Below are positions 44,389 through 54,081 of a DNA stretch of 64,000 bases, one piece after another. Where the stretch lies: the NCBI RefSeq assembly GCF_000349325.1, contig NC_020504.1, forward strand, positions 2,204,053 to 2,268,052. The letters are read 5' to 3'. Origin of the DNA: Streptomyces davaonensis JCM 4913 (GTDB taxonomy: Bacteria > Actinomycetota > Actinomycetes > Streptomycetales > Streptomycetaceae). A program made the translations under genes and the position numbers. Under the pieces are notes generated by a model. That model was not told the origin of the DNA. It saw only the letters and a program-made list of their open reading frames with translations, and ran no database searches. Each line of letters starts with the position of its first letter. The first letter of the stretch is position 1.

Positions 44389-46299
44389 TCATGGGTCAGC
44401 GGGCCCGCCCAGACCGGTCAGTGCGCCGACCGGGTCCAGGTCGGGCGTGCCTCGGGGCCACCAGTCCTCGTGGCCGGGTTCTGATTCGTACGCGTACCAC
44501 AAGCCGTCTTGTCCCAGGCGGAGTTGGACATGGCCGCGGGGGTGGGTGAGGCGGTTGCGCCACGGCCGGAAGGCGGGGAGGTCGGCGGCGAGGAGGAGCG
44601 GTCGGGCCCGGTCGAAGCGACCGGCGGGCGGGTCCCACGGCTCTTCCAGTACGGCGAGCCCTTCGGGACCTCCCTGGCGCCACGCGGCCACCGCCCGCGC
44701 CAGCTCGGCGGGCGTGCGCTCGGCGGCGGAGGCCAGCGAGGCGTACAGGGCGCGGCCTCCTGCGGTGAGCCCGGAACCGGGGCGCGCCGCGGCCAGTCGT
44801 ACGGCGTCCTGCCACAGCGTCAGTTCGGCGAGGGGGTCGCGGCCGGTGCCGAGGAGCGCGTGGGCGCGGGCGGCGGCGTCGGTGGCCAGCTGGTCGAGAG
44901 CGAACGGGTCCGGACCACCCGGTGCCGCCGGATAGACCGGGGGCTGCTCGGGGTGCGGCGGTACCGGCAACGGCGATGGCAGGGGCGGGAGTTGACGGCG
45001 GGCGAGGGCCTCGCTTGCGCGTACGCCCGGCAGCGGCGCCGGTTCCTTGTCCTGCGCCGCACGGGCCGCTCGGGCAGCGCTGAGGCGGGACAGGGCGTCG
45101 AGCAGTTCGCGTTCGCCCCGGCCGCGCAGCAGGAGCAGGACGAAGGGGTCGGCGTCGAGCAGACGGGCGGTCTGGTAGCAGAGCGCGGCCGCGTGCTTGC
45201 AGGGGTGCCCGGAGTCGGGGCAACTGCACTGGGGGTCCAAGTCCCGCGGTCCCGGCAGCAGCGGCACGCCGCACTCGGCCAGAGAGTGCGGCATCTCCTT
45301 GTCCAGCAGCGCGGCAATATGCCCCGGCCGCTCGGCGGCGGCATCCAGAAACCGCTCCCAGTCCGCGTCGTCAAGCGTCCTAAGCCGCACCTGAACCCGG
45401 TACGGCCGCGGCCGACTGCCCTTCACATACGCGAGAACCAGCCCCGGCGTGACGGTGATGGCATCGACATTCCCCTGCTCGGCATACCCCCGCCCCCGAG
45501 CGAGCCGCTTGGGGTCGAGCGCCCCCTCCTCCAACGCCGACACCCACGCATTCCCCCACCACGTCTCCGCGAACCCGCTGCCACCGGCATCCCGAGCGGG
45601 AAACGCCGGGAAGGTACGCCGCAGGTCGCTGTCCCGGGAGGGGGCGGCCATGGAGTGGGGGGCTCGGGGGGTGGCGGGCGGGGACGGGGTGGGAGGCCGG
45701 TCGAGGGGCAGGCGAGCCGACGCGGATCCGGCAGGGTGCGCGGAGGCTTCGGACTCGGTCGGGCGTTCCTCCGGTGCCTCCTGCGGCGACTCCACGTCCG
45801 CGGGCAACCGGAAGGCGTCGGCGAGGAGTTCACGCATGGCGCGGACCCGAGCCGCTGCCGGGTCGTTCCGGGGTGCGCGACGGGCCGCGCGGGGCGGCTC
45901 CGTCCGGTCCGGGGCCCGACTCCGGTCGCGGCGAGCTGCGCGGAGCGCCTCGCGCGCTACGTCCGCGGGGCGGGTCGGGTGCTGACGGGCAGAGCCGCTC
46001 GCGTGGCCGTCGTGCTCGTCGGCAGCGCCGTCCGCGAAGCCGTCCGCATCCTCGGCAGCGCCGGAGTCCGCCCCCGTGGTCCCGGCGCCACGATGGGTCG
46101 ACACCGCCCGCCGCAGCGCCGCGCGCGCCGCATCCCCCGGACGGGACGCATGCTCCCCCTCCGGCTCGGCGGCTCCCTCTGTGTGGGGCGTCGCCACCGT
46201 CGCCCTCGTAGCCGCTGCGTCGTCCTCGGCCTTCCCGGTCTCCCGGTCCCGTGCCTCCCGCAACGCGCGCCGTGCCTCGTCCGAAGGGCGGGAAGTCAT
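44389..46299 (-). CDS. SWIM zinc-finger protein
   Basis: A 636-residue protein. The first ~230 residues are charged and low-complexity, with repeated (A)REALRxAR(D/R) elements. The SWIM zinc finger is at about 420-435 (CSCPDSGHPCKHAAALCY, the CxCxnCxH pattern). A C-terminal helical region follows. SWIM domains bind DNA or protein. The ATG at 46299 overlaps the SNF2 helicase stop by 4 bp (ATGA), so the two are made together and probably form a complex. A longer reading upstream only shadows the helicase gene. Its function is unknown; repair or recombination is plausible. Confidence 0.88.
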   Translation of the reverse strand: MTSRPSDEARRALREARDRETGKAEDDAAATRATVATPHTEGAAEPEGEHASRPGDAARAALRRAVSTHRGAGTTGADSGAAEDADGFADGAADEHDGHASGSARQHPTRPADVAREALRAARRDRSRAPDRTEPPRAARRAPRNDPAAARVRAMRELLADAFRLPADVESPQEAPEERPTESEASAHPAGSASARLPLDRPPTPSPPATPRAPHSMAAPSRDSDLRRTFPAFPARDAGGSGFAETWWGNAWVSALEEGALDPKRLARGRGYAEQGNVDAITVTPGLVLAYVKGSRPRPYRVQVRLRTLDDADWERFLDAAAERPGHIAALLDKEMPHSLAECGVPLLPGPRDLDPQCSCPDSGHPCKHAAALCYQTARLLDADPFVLLLLRGRGERELLDALSRLSAARAARAAQDKEPAPLPGVRASEALARRQLPPLPSPLPVPPHPEQPPVYPAAPGGPDPFALDQLATDAAARAHALLGTGRDPLAELTLWQDAVRLAAARPGSGLTAGGRALYASLASAAERTPAELARAVAAWRQGGPEGLAVLEEPWDPPAGRFDRARPLLLAADLPAFRPWRNRLTHPRGHVQLRLGQDGLWYAYESEPGHEDWWPRGTPDLDPVGALTGLGGPADP

Positions 46300-49136
46300 G
46301 GCGTCCTCCGCAGGGAGACCAGGTCGGACAGTTCGCGGGCGGTCAGCTCCGTGAGGGCCGATTCGCCGGAGCCGAGGATCGCGTCGGCCAGGGCTCGCTT
46401 GGATTCGAGCATGTCGGCGATGCGGTCCTCGATCGTGCCCTCGGTGATGAGGCGGTGGACCTGGACGGGCTGGGTCTGGCCGATGCGGTAGGCGCGGTCG
46501 GTGGCCTGTTCCTCCACGGCCGGGTTCCACCAGCGGTCGAAGTGGATGACATGACCGGCGCGGGTGAGGTTCAGGCCGGTGCCCGCCGCCTTGAGGGACA
46601 GCACCAGGACCGGGGTTTCGCCTGCCTGGAAGCGGTCCACCATGCGTTCCCGTTCCGGGACCGGTGTGCCGCCGTGGAGCAGGTCCACCGGGACCGCGCG
46701 GGAGGCGAGGTGGGAGGTGATCAGGCGGGCCATGCCCACGTACTGCGTGAACACCAGGGCCGAGCCGTCCTCGGAGAGGAGGGTGTCCAGGAGTTCGTCC
46801 AGCAGTGCCAGCTTGCCCGAGCGGGCGAGCAGGCCGTCCCCCGCCGCGGGCTCCTTGAGGTACAGCGCCGGGTGGTCGCAGATCTGTTTCAGCGCCGACA
46901 GCAGCTTCAGCACCAGGCCCCGGCGTGCCATGCCCTCCGCCGTCTCGATGGCGAGCATCGACTCGCGCACCACCGCCTCGTACAGCGCGGCCTGTTCACG
47001 GGTGAGCGGCACCGGATGGTCGGTCTCCGTCTTGGGCGGCAGTTCCGGCACGATCCCGGGGTCGGACTTCTTGCGGCGCAGGAGGAAGGGCCGCACCAGC
47101 CGGGCCAGCCGCTCCACCGCCTCCTCGTCCTCGCCGTTCTCCACGGCACGCGCGTGCCGGGCCCGGAAGGACTTCAGCGGCCCGAGGAGCCCCGGCGTCG
47201 TCCAGTCCAGCAGGGCCCACAGCTCGGACAGGTTGTTCTCCACCGGTGTGCCGGTCAGCGCCACCCGCGCCGGTGTCGGAATCGTGCGCAGCGCCTTCGC
47301 CGTCGCCGAGTACGGGTTCTTGACGTGCTGTGCCTCGTCCGCGACGACCATGCCCCACGCCTGCTGGGCAAGGACCGGCGCGGCCGACCGCATGGTGCCG
47401 TACGTCGTGAGGACGAAGCCTCCGGTCAGGTCGTCCAGGGTGCGGTCGGGGCCGTGGAAGCGGCGGACGGGGACGCCGGGCGCGAAGCGGGTGATCTCGC
47501 GCTGCCAGTTGCCGAGGAGGGAGGCCGGGCAGACCACCAGGGTCGGTTCGGTGCGGGCCCGCTTCAGGTGCAGGGCGATGACGGTGATGGTCTTGCCGAG
47601 CCCCATGTCGTCGGCGAGGCAGCCGCCGAGGCCGAGGGTGGTCATGAGGTCCAGCCAGGCCAGCCCGCGCAGTTGGTAGTCGCGGAGGGTGGCCTTGAGC
47701 CCCGGCGGCGCCTCGGCGGGGCGCACTCCTGCCGTGAGCCGGTCACGCAGGGCAGCGAGGGCGCCGACCGGGACCGCCTCCACGGTGTCGCCGTCGACCT
47801 CCGCGGTGCCGGTGAGCGCGACGGACAGCGCGTCGACCGGGTCGAGCAGGCCCAGTTCGCGCTTACGGGCCTTGCGGACCAAGGCCGGGTCCACCAGCAC
47901 CCAGTGGTCACGGAGCCGGACGACCGGGCGGTGCGCCTCGGCGAGCGCGTCCATCTCGGCCTCGCTGAGCGGCTCCCCGCCGAGCGCCAACTGCCAGCGG
48001 AACTGGTGCAGTTCCTCGCTCTCGAAGAACCCGGTGCCGTCGGTCGCCGAGCCCGGGGCGGGCCGTACCACCGCGGCGGCGGTGAGGTCCTGGGCGAGGT
48101 CCCGGGGCCAGTGCACCCCGACGCCCGCCGCCGCGAGCCGGGTCGCCGCCACGCCGAGCAGATCGCCCAACTCCTCGTCGGAGAGGGCCAGTACATCGGG
48201 CACGTCCTGCTCGGCGAGCCGGTCGAGCGGCGGCCAGATCCGGGCCGCGCGGCGCACCGCGAGGGCCGCGTCGACCCGCGCGCGTGGGCCGAAGGCCGCG
48301 TCCGCCGACCCCGCCCACAGTGCCGCCGCGTCGGCCACCAGCGTGGGGTCGGCGAGGCTGTGCACCTGGACGATCGCCGCGCCCGCGCTGCGGACACCCT
48401 CCTCCGCGTCGAAGAGTTCGTGCGCCGACAGGTCGAGGCGCAGGGAGATCCGCACGCCCGCGTCCATCCCGGCGGCGACCTCGGCGGCCCAGTCATGGGC
48501 CTCGGGCAGACGCTGCGGTCGACGGTCCGCGAAGGGCTTCCCGGAGGCGTACGGGGCGGCCGGGGTGCGGGGCAGGGTGTCCGCGACGGCGTCCAGGAAG
48601 GATCGCATCAGCGCTTCGGGTTCGGGCAGCCGGAGCGGGCCGGGGCCGGGCAGCGGCACCGCGTGGCCCTCGTACGGCAGGGCGGCGGCGATGGCCCGCA
48701 GGTGGGCGATGTCGTCCGGGTCGAGCGGACCGGCCCGCCAGGCGTCGTGGCCGGTGGGGGTCAGTCCGGGCAGGAGGCGGCCGCGCGCGGTGAGGCGCAG
48801 CGCGTGCTGGGCGGCGGCGCCCCAGGCGGCCGTGGCGGGATGGGCGGCGGGGTCGCGGCGGGCCCGTACGAGCAGGGGCAGCGCGGCGTCGAGCGGAAGG
48901 GTCAGCGCGGGGGCGGGCCTGCGGCGGACGCCTGATCCGTGCGGCCGTACGACGGTCAGCTCGGTCGGCTCCGGTCCGGCGGGCAGCGGGCCGTCCTCCG
49001 GGTCCCAGAAGGCGATCCGGCCCTCACGCGGGAGGGGCGCGGGCAGGAAGACGGCGGCCAGGCGCACCGGCACCGAGTCCGCCGTACGAGGACCGCCTGT
49101 GCGGTCGTCGACGACCGCAGCCGTTTCACCCACCAT
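46296..49136 (-). CDS. SNF2/RapA-type DEAD-like helicase
   Basis: A 946-residue SWI2/SNF2 ATPase. Residues 1 to about 470 form the N-terminal SNF2-associated region. The helicase core starts with LRDYQLRGLAWLD, then motif I DDMGLGKT, II DEAQ (VVADEAQHVKN), III ALTGTP, V VLSLKAAGTGLNL and VI DRAYRIGQTQ. Such proteins translocate on duplex DNA and remodel protein-DNA complexes. GGAGG lies six bases before the ATG. The downstream SWIM gene is coupled by overlap, a pairing I recall as recurrent in Streptomyces. There is no nuclease domain, so it is not an obvious restriction system by itself. Confidence 0.95.
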   Translation of the reverse strand: MVGETAAVVDDRTGGPRTADSVPVRLAAVFLPAPLPREGRIAFWDPEDGPLPAGPEPTELTVVRPHGSGVRRRPAPALTLPLDAALPLLVRARRDPAAHPATAAWGAAAQHALRLTARGRLLPGLTPTGHDAWRAGPLDPDDIAHLRAIAAALPYEGHAVPLPGPGPLRLPEPEALMRSFLDAVADTLPRTPAAPYASGKPFADRRPQRLPEAHDWAAEVAAGMDAGVRISLRLDLSAHELFDAEEGVRSAGAAIVQVHSLADPTLVADAAALWAGSADAAFGPRARVDAALAVRRAARIWPPLDRLAEQDVPDVLALSDEELGDLLGVAATRLAAAGVGVHWPRDLAQDLTAAAVVRPAPGSATDGTGFFESEELHQFRWQLALGGEPLSEAEMDALAEAHRPVVRLRDHWVLVDPALVRKARKRELGLLDPVDALSVALTGTAEVDGDTVEAVPVGALAALRDRLTAGVRPAEAPPGLKATLRDYQLRGLAWLDLMTTLGLGGCLADDMGLGKTITVIALHLKRARTEPTLVVCPASLLGNWQREITRFAPGVPVRRFHGPDRTLDDLTGGFVLTTYGTMRSAAPVLAQQAWGMVVADEAQHVKNPYSATAKALRTIPTPARVALTGTPVENNLSELWALLDWTTPGLLGPLKSFRARHARAVENGEDEEAVERLARLVRPFLLRRKKSDPGIVPELPPKTETDHPVPLTREQAALYEAVVRESMLAIETAEGMARRGLVLKLLSALKQICDHPALYLKEPAAGDGLLARSGKLALLDELLDTLLSEDGSALVFTQYVGMARLITSHLASRAVPVDLLHGGTPVPERERMVDRFQAGETPVLVLSLKAAGTGLNLTRAGHVIHFDRWWNPAVEEQATDRAYRIGQTQPVQVHRLITEGTIEDRIADMLESKRALADAILGSGESALTELTARELSDLVSLRRTP

Positions 49137-49241
49137 GTGTCACCTCCCTGCCCTGAGTCGGATCAGACGTCTTCGACTCTACGGGCGGGGTCTGACAATC
49201 GGCCCCGGCGACCGGCCCGGGCGGGCTGGTCGGTCGGTCGG

Positions 49242-49841
49242 TTACGGAACCGTGCGGGAGACGACGTACACCATGGGGAACTCCGGGTTGCCCGTGTTCA
49301 CCACTATGTCCTGCGTCGGCGCGGGGTTCTTCTGCTCGCGGACCAGGCCGAAGTAGTCGCCGGGCCGGGAGCCCTCGCCCGCGAACTTCCAGCCGGTTAC
49401 CTTCTGGTCGCGGGCGCCGATGGTGATGTCGTCGCGCTCCAGGTCGTCCCGGGTCAGGCCCAGTTCGGCCAGGAAGGCGTCGAGACCGGCGTGCGTGGTC
49501 TGGAACTGGACGTAGAGACGACTGGTGCGCCAGTTGTTGGTCTCGTAGTACGCGACCTGGTTCGCCGGATGCGGTATCGGGATCTGGTAGAGGCGGCGCT
49601 GGACCTTGGACGGCCAGCCCTCGGTGAGTCCCCTCGCCGAGTACTTGGCCTCCTTGTCCTTGCCGCTGTCCCGGCTCTGGTTGGCGGAGATCACCAGGTA
49701 GCCGGCCGGGACGCCGATGAGCAGCCCGATGATGAGCAGGGTCAGGGCACGGCGGCGGATCATGTGGCGCCGGTCCTCGGCGGGCCGGGACGGCTCGTCC
49801 GCGGGTTCGGCCTGGCGGGGCAGATCGGGCGTCATGGTCAC
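49242..49841 (-). CDS. Membrane-anchored hypothetical protein behind the ROK kinase
   Basis: A 199-residue protein with a short Pro/Glu-rich cytoplasmic N-terminus, basic RRHMIRRRA, one membrane helix (about 30-48, LTLLIIGLLIGVPAGYLVI) and an extracytoplasmic domain containing WRTSRLYVQFQTT and VKGW-like strands. No family is recognised with confidence. The GTG at 49841 overlaps the ROK kinase stop (GTGA); an ATG two codons later is also possible. The coupling suggests the same transcript as the kinase, but no functional link can be read. Confidence 0.75.
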   Translation of the reverse strand: MTMTPDLPRQAEPADEPSRPAEDRRHMIRRRALTLLIIGLLIGVPAGYLVISANQSRDSGKDKEAKYSARGLTEGWPSKVQRRLYQIPIPHPANQVAYYETNNWRTSRLYVQFQTTHAGLDAFLAELGLTRDDLERDDITIGARDQKVTGWKFAGEGSRPGDYFGLVREQKNPAPTQDIVVNTGNPEFPMVYVVSRTVP

Positions 49842-50986
49842 GCGGGCCCCTGCGACGCACGGCGGGAGGCCACGTACCGCTCGTAGCGCTCGTGGCGCTC
49901 CACGCGGCGCCGGTTGGCGCGCCGGAAGCGGCGGGCGACCAGCCGGGCGAGGTCGGCGGCGCCGACCATGCCGGCCTCGGGGCCGAGCTGGGCGCGCGCG
50001 ATCCGGGCCTCGGGTCGGTAGCCGCGGCCGGTGAGATGGCGCTTGAAGGCGTCCCGCGCGGGGGCGATCAGCAGGTCGTCGGCGGCCGAGACACCGCCGC
50101 CGATGACGAAGCAGGAGGGGTCGAGGGCAGCGGCGAGGTTGGCGATGCCGACGCCGAGCCACTGCCCGATGTCCTGGAGCAGCTCGATGCACATGGCGTC
50201 GCCCTCGCGGGCCAGCTCGGTGATCATCGGGCCGCTGATGTCGGCGATGTTGCCCTTGACGTGCTCGATGATCCCGTACGCCACCGGGGAGTCGGCCGCG
50301 GCCAGCTCACGCGCCTCGCGCACCAGCGCGTTGCCGGAGCTGTACTGCTCCCAGCAGCCGCGGTTGCCGCACGGGCAGCGGTGTCCGCCGGGGACGACCT
50401 GCATATGGCCGAACTCGCCCGCGACGCCGAACTTGCCGCGCTTGACCTGGCCGTCCTCCAGGATCGCGCCGCCGATACCGGTGCCCAGCGTGATCATGAC
50501 CAGGTGGTCCTCGCCCCGGCCCGCGCCGAACCGCCACTCCGCCCACGCGGCCGTGTTGGCGTCGTTGTCGACCAGCACGGGCACCGCGAGCCGCCCGGCG
50601 AGCCGGTCCCGGAGCGGTTCGTTGCGCCAGGACAGGTGCGGGGCGAACAGGACGCGGTTGCGGTCGGCGTCGACCCAGCCGGCCGCGCCGATGCCGACGG
50701 CGTGCACGTCGTGCCGGTCGGAGAGGTCCAGCACCAGCTCGACGATGGTGTCCTCGACGACCTTGGGGCTCTTGGACTTGTCCGGGGTCTCCGCGCGGAG
50801 CTTCTCCAGGATGTTGCCGTCGGCGTCGACGACACCGGCCATCACCTTGGTGCCGCCGATGTCGATGCCGACGGTGGGGACCCGGGGTGCGGTCAGATGT
50901 GACCGGCGCTCCCGTGTGCCGACGGTACGTAGCGCCGGCGCGCGGCGGGAGCCGATGGGGGCGGTGAAGGTGCCGTAGGTGCTCAT
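49838..50986 (-). CDS. ROK-family sugar kinase (glucokinase-like)
   Basis: A 382-residue ROK kinase. The ATP-binding phosphate loop is IDIGGTK (41-47), the catalytic Asp lies in LVDNDANTAAW, and the ROK zinc motif is CPCGNRGCWEQY. Both its sequence and its position next to a ribose-type sugar ABC transporter indicate phosphorylation of an imported sugar. It resembles Streptomyces GlkA but has a 37-residue N-terminal extension and an Arg-rich C-terminus, so it is a paralogue. There is no HTH, hence it is a kinase and not a ROK repressor. The ATG at 50986 lacks a ribosome-binding site; a start further in is possible. Confidence 0.92.
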   Translation of the reverse strand: MSTYGTFTAPIGSRRAPALRTVGTRERRSHLTAPRVPTVGIDIGGTKVMAGVVDADGNILEKLRAETPDKSKSPKVVEDTIVELVLDLSDRHDVHAVGIGAAGWVDADRNRVLFAPHLSWRNEPLRDRLAGRLAVPVLVDNDANTAAWAEWRFGAGRGEDHLVMITLGTGIGGAILEDGQVKRGKFGVAGEFGHMQVVPGGHRCPCGNRGCWEQYSSGNALVREARELAAADSPVAYGIIEHVKGNIADISGPMITELAREGDAMCIELLQDIGQWLGVGIANLAAALDPSCFVIGGGVSAADDLLIAPARDAFKRHLTGRGYRPEARIARAQLGPEAGMVGAADLARLVARRFRRANRRRVERHERYERYVASRRASQGPA

Positions 50987-51079
50987 CGGGGTTGATTGTG
51001 CCTCACCGTCGGTAGGGGTGCCGTACGGGGAAACAATGGGGTGGTTGCGCGCGTACGCCGTGTGAAAGCCGTCTGTGGC

Positions 51080-51103
51080 TGGTCGCGCAGTTCCCCGCGC
51101 CCC
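51080..51103. repeat. Streptomyces-type GTCGCGCAGTTCCCCGCGCCCC motif
   Basis: The sequence directly after the sugar ATPase stop codon contains CGCAGTTCCCCGCGCCCC. I recall near-identical copies scattered in intergenic DNA of many Streptomyces genomes. Only this clear copy is seen in the window, between the ATPase and ROK genes. Its role is unknown. Confidence 0.45.
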
Positions 51104-51874
51104 TCAGGAACGTTCCAGCTCGTGGCGTAGATCGTCCAGGTCGTTTCCGCCCGCCATCTGTCTCGTCAGCTCGTCCAGGGTGATCTCATCGCGCGCGTAG
51201 TTACCCACCATCGCGCCCCTCTTCAGCAGCACGAAGCGGTCGCCGACCATATACGCGTGGTGCGGGTTGTGTGTGATGAAGACAACGCCCAGGCCCTCGT
51301 CCCTCGCCGTCGCCACCATCTTGAGGACCACGCCCGACTGCTTCACGCCGAGCGCCGCCGTCGGTTCGTCGAGGACCAGGACCCGCGCGCCGAAGTGGAC
51401 CGCCCGCGCGATGGCCACGCACTGGCGTTCGCCGCCGGAGAGGGTGCCGATGGGCTGGTCGACGTCTCGGAGGTCGATGCCCATGTTGCGCAGCTCCGCC
51501 CAGGTGGCGCGGCGCATGTAGTCGACGTCCATGCGCTTGAAGGGGCCCCTGCCCTTGCGGGGTTCGGAGCCGAGGAAGAAGTTCCGCCAGACCGGCATCA
51601 GGGGTACGACGGCCAGGTCCTGGTAGACCGTGGCGATGCCGCGGTCCAGGGCGTCGCGCGGGGAGGACAGTTTCGTCTCCTCGCCGTCGATGCGCAGGGT
51701 GCCGCCGTCGTGCTGGTGCAGCCCGGAAATGATCTTGATCAGGGTGGACTTGCCCGCGCCGTTGTCGCCGAGGACGCAGGTGATCTCGTCCTCGTTGACC
51801 TCCAGGGAGACGCCTTCGAGGGCGCGGATGTTGCCGTATTGCTTGCTGACGTCGGCCAGCTCGACGAGTGTCAC
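51104..51874 (-). CDS. Sugar ABC transporter ATP-binding protein (ribose/fructose type)
   Basis: A 256-residue single-domain ATPase, like FrcA and unlike the duplicated ~500-residue RbsA. It has Walker [13 protein letters not shown]-loop VYQDLAV, signature LSGGERQ, Walker B VLVLDEPT and H-loop FITHN. It powers uptake through the permease encoded immediately upstream, whose stop it overlaps (GTGA at 51874-51871). The ATPase is the last gene of the binding protein-permease-ATPase unit; the ROK kinase lies 117 bp further in the same direction. Confidence 0.94.
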   Translation of the reverse strand: MTLVELADVSKQYGNIRALEGVSLEVNEDEITCVLGDNGAGKSTLIKIISGLHQHDGGTLRIDGEETKLSSPRDALDRGIATVYQDLAVVPLMPVWRNFFLGSEPRKGRGPFKRMDVDYMRRATWAELRNMGIDLRDVDQPIGTLSGGERQCVAIARAVHFGARVLVLDEPTAALGVKQSGVVLKMVATARDEGLGVVFITHNPHHAYMVGDRFVLLKRGAMVGNYARDEITLDELTRQMAGGNDLDDLRHELERS

Positions 51875-52902
51875 TTGGTGGCCTCCGCACGCTTGCGGAC
51901 CCAGGCGTTGAGCAGGGTCGCGAGGAGCAGCATCGCTCCGAGGAAGAACTTGAACCAGTCGGGGTTCCACTCGGCGAAGACGATGCCCTTGCTGGTCATG
52001 CCGAAGATGAACGCGCCGACCGCCGAGCCGACCGCGCTGCCGTAGCCGCCGGTGATCAGACAGCCGCCGATGACGGCCGCGATGATGTAGATCAGCTCGT
52101 TGCCGACGCCCTCGCCGGACTGGACGACGTCGTACGAGAAGAGCAGGTGCTGGCCGGAGATCCAGGCGCCGAAGGCGACGCCCATGTAGAGGCCGATCTT
52201 GGTCTTGGCGACGGGCACGCCCACCGCGCGGGCCGCGTCCTGGTTGCCGCCGACCGCGAAGATCCAGTTCCCCGCGCGGGTGCGCAGCAGGATCCAGGAG
52301 GCGAGGGCGACCAGGCCGAACCACCACAGGATGGTGATCTTGAAGTCGACGTCGCCGATCGTGAGCGTCGAGGCGAAAACGTCCTGGGCGCTGGAGAAGC
52401 CCTCCATGTCGGCGATCGACTTCGTCGAGACCGTGTCGTCGATCAGCTTGGTGAAGCCGAGGTTCATGCCGGTCAGCATCAGGAAGGTGCCGAGCGTGAT
52501 GATGAAGCTCGGCAGCTTGGTGCGGGTGAGCATGAAGCCGTTGAACGCGCCGATGGCCAGGGTGACCAGCAGGGACACGCCTACGCCGACCCAGGTGTTG
52601 GCAGTCATCTGGTAGCTGAACATCGACGACACCAGGGCCGACGACGTCACCATCACGCCTGCCGAGAGGTCGAACTCGCCGCCGATCATCAGCAGGGCGA
52701 CCGGGACCGCCATGATGCCGATCGTGGACGAGGCGTAGAGGACCGTGCTGAGGCTGGAGGCGCGCAGGAAGCCGTCGGCCACGAACGCGAAGAAGACGAA
52801 GACGGCGATCGCGCCGACCACCGAGCCGAGTTCGGGTCGGCCGAGCAGCTTGCGCAGCGCGGAGGTCTCGATGAGCCGGGTGTCGGCCGTGCCGGCGCTC
52901 AT
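51871..52902 (-). CDS. Sugar ABC transporter permease (RbsC/FrcC type)
   Basis: A 343-residue membrane protein of the BPD_transp_2 (ribose/branched-chain) family with about ten helices. It includes the conserved [10 protein letters not shown] and [23 protein letters not shown] segments. It forms the homodimeric channel for the lipoprotein-bound sugar. The ATG at 52902 overlaps the binding-protein stop, and its stop overlaps the ATPase start. The [12 protein letters not shown] motif is the ATPase-coupling loop. Confidence 0.94.
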   Translation of the reverse strand: MSAGTADTRLIETSALRKLLGRPELGSVVGAIAVFVFFAFVADGFLRASSLSTVLYASSTIGIMAVPVALLMIGGEFDLSAGVMVTSSALVSSMFSYQMTANTWVGVGVSLLVTLAIGAFNGFMLTRTKLPSFIITLGTFLMLTGMNLGFTKLIDDTVSTKSIADMEGFSSAQDVFASTLTIGDVDFKITILWWFGLVALASWILLRTRAGNWIFAVGGNQDAARAVGVPVAKTKIGLYMGVAFGAWISGQHLLFSYDVVQSGEGVGNELIYIIAAVIGGCLITGGYGSAVGSAVGAFIFGMTSKGIVFAEWNPDWFKFFLGAMLLLATLLNAWVRKRAEATK

Positions 52903-53912
52903 CGGGTGCCCCGCTCCGTGTACTCCTCCAGCTCGGCGGCCTGGTCCTTGGTGATGATCTGCGGGCCGGTGAGCACGGGCTTGCCGCCGCCGAGGACGTC
53001 GGCGTTGTACTTGTACAGCCACAGCAGGTCCACGGCCTGGTAGCCCTGGAGGTAGGGCTGCTGGTCCACGGCGAAGCCGAGGGTGCCGTCCTGGAGCGAG
53101 GCCGCGACCTTGGCGTTGAGGTCGAAGGTGTCGATCTCGGCGTCACTGCCGGCGCCCTGCTTGGCCTTGACGGCGGTGTCGGCGTAGGGCGCGCCGAGGG
53201 TGACGACCGAGTCGATGGAGTCGTCGGCCTGGAGCTTGGCCTCGATGGCGGACTGGACGTCCGGCATGTTGGTGCCGGTGACGTAGAGGTCCTGGACGGT
53301 GCCGTCGAAGGTGTTCTTGATGCCGTCGCAGCGCTGTTCGTGGCCGACGTTGCCCTGCTCGTGCAGGACGCAGACGGCCTTCTTGCGGCCGCGCGCGTTC
53401 AGCTCCTCGCCGACGGCCTCACCGGCGATGGTCTCGTCCTGCCCGATGTGGGTGAGCGCGCCGAAGTCCTTGGACTCCGCCGAGCCGGAGTTCACGGTGA
53501 TCACCGGGATTCCGGCCTTGCGGGCGCGCGCCACGGCGGCCTTCATGGCGTCGGGCTTGGCGAGGGAGACAATGATCCCGTCGACCTGCTTGTCGACGGC
53601 CGCGTCGACGAGCTGGGCCTGCTGCTGGGCCTCGTCGTCGTGGGAGTAGAGGAAGTTGATGTTGTCCTTGACCGCGGCCTGCTTCGCGCCGCTCTGGACG
53701 ATGTCCCAGAAGGTGTCGCCATCACCCGAGTGGGTGATCATCGCGAAGGTCCAGCGGGGGGTGTTCACCGCCGCTCTGCCCTGGGCCGCCGCGGCCTTGC
53801 GGGCGTCCTCGGCGCGCTTGCCGCCGGTGCTGCTGCAACCGGCCATCAATGGGACTGTCGCGCACAGTGCCCCTGCCAGCGCGATTCCTGTCCAGGTCCT
53901 CAACCGTGCCAC
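52899..53912 (-). CDS. Sugar-binding lipoprotein of the ABC transporter
   Basis: A 337-residue periplasmic-binding-protein type 1 (LacI-like fold, Peripla_BP_4) lipoprotein. The lipobox is LMAGC with Cys26 as the lipidation site. The mature protein shows the family's [26 protein letters not shown] and PVITVNSGS blocks. It captures a sugar, perhaps a pentose, fructose, inositol or similar, for the permease. The GTG at 53912 gives a proper signal peptide; a longer in-frame start does not. A 24-bp palindromic operator lies 120 bp upstream, between this gene and the GntR regulator, so it is probably the controlled promoter. Confidence 0.92.
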   Translation of the reverse strand: MARLRTWTGIALAGALCATVPLMAGCSSTGGKRAEDARKAAAAQGRAAVNTPRWTFAMITHSGDGDTFWDIVQSGAKQAAVKDNINFLYSHDDEAQQQAQLVDAAVDKQVDGIIVSLAKPDAMKAAVARARKAGIPVITVNSGSAESKDFGALTHIGQDETIAGEAVGEELNARGRKKAVCVLHEQGNVGHEQRCDGIKNTFDGTVQDLYVTGTNMPDVQSAIEAKLQADDSIDSVVTLGAPYADTAVKAKQGAGSDAEIDTFDLNAKVAASLQDGTLGFAVDQQPYLQGYQAVDLLWLYKYNADVLGGGKPVLTGPQIITKDQAAELEEYTERGTR

Positions 53913-54031
53913 GAGGCCGTGCCCTTCTTGCTGTGCCTGACGAACGCAAGGGGCCGGTGCCCTCACCAGCCCCAAACGCCCCAGTATCAAACACAGGGAT
54001 CATGTGCCGGGTGACCGGGGAGCGCGAGTCG

Positions 54032-54055
54032 GTCGCATTGTCCGGACATTGCGAC
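54032..54055. promoter_or_regulatory. 24-bp palindromic operator upstream of the sugar ABC operon
   Basis: GTCGCA and TGCGAC arms flank the perfect core TGTCCGGACA. Only the two A/T positions beside the core break the symmetry. It lies between the transporter promoter region and the end of the gntR gene. The half-site TGTC..GACA recurs at 54897-54906 upstream of gntR and the dehydrogenase gene, so the GntR protein is the likely ligand. Confidence 0.7.
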
Positions 54056-54081
54056 GAACTCGGGTTTTCCAGCGGGGCCCG

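Noticed and set aside
44003..44392. 129-codon minus-strand frame with an ATG near GAGGAGG, ending in an ATGA overlap with the ABC ATPase start
   Set aside because: It contains several TTA codons and poor third-position bias. The stop/start overlap is tempting, but the amino-acid composition does not look coding.
46251..48935. 894-codon plus-strand open frame opposite the SNF2 gene
   Set aside because: Antisense shadow with no recognisable domain; the SNF2 motifs on the other strand are unambiguous.
51104..53146. A single 680-residue fusion of permease and ATPase
   Set aside because: The upstream part is an out-of-frame reading of the permease gene. The true ATPase starts at the GTG at 51874, overlapping the permease stop.
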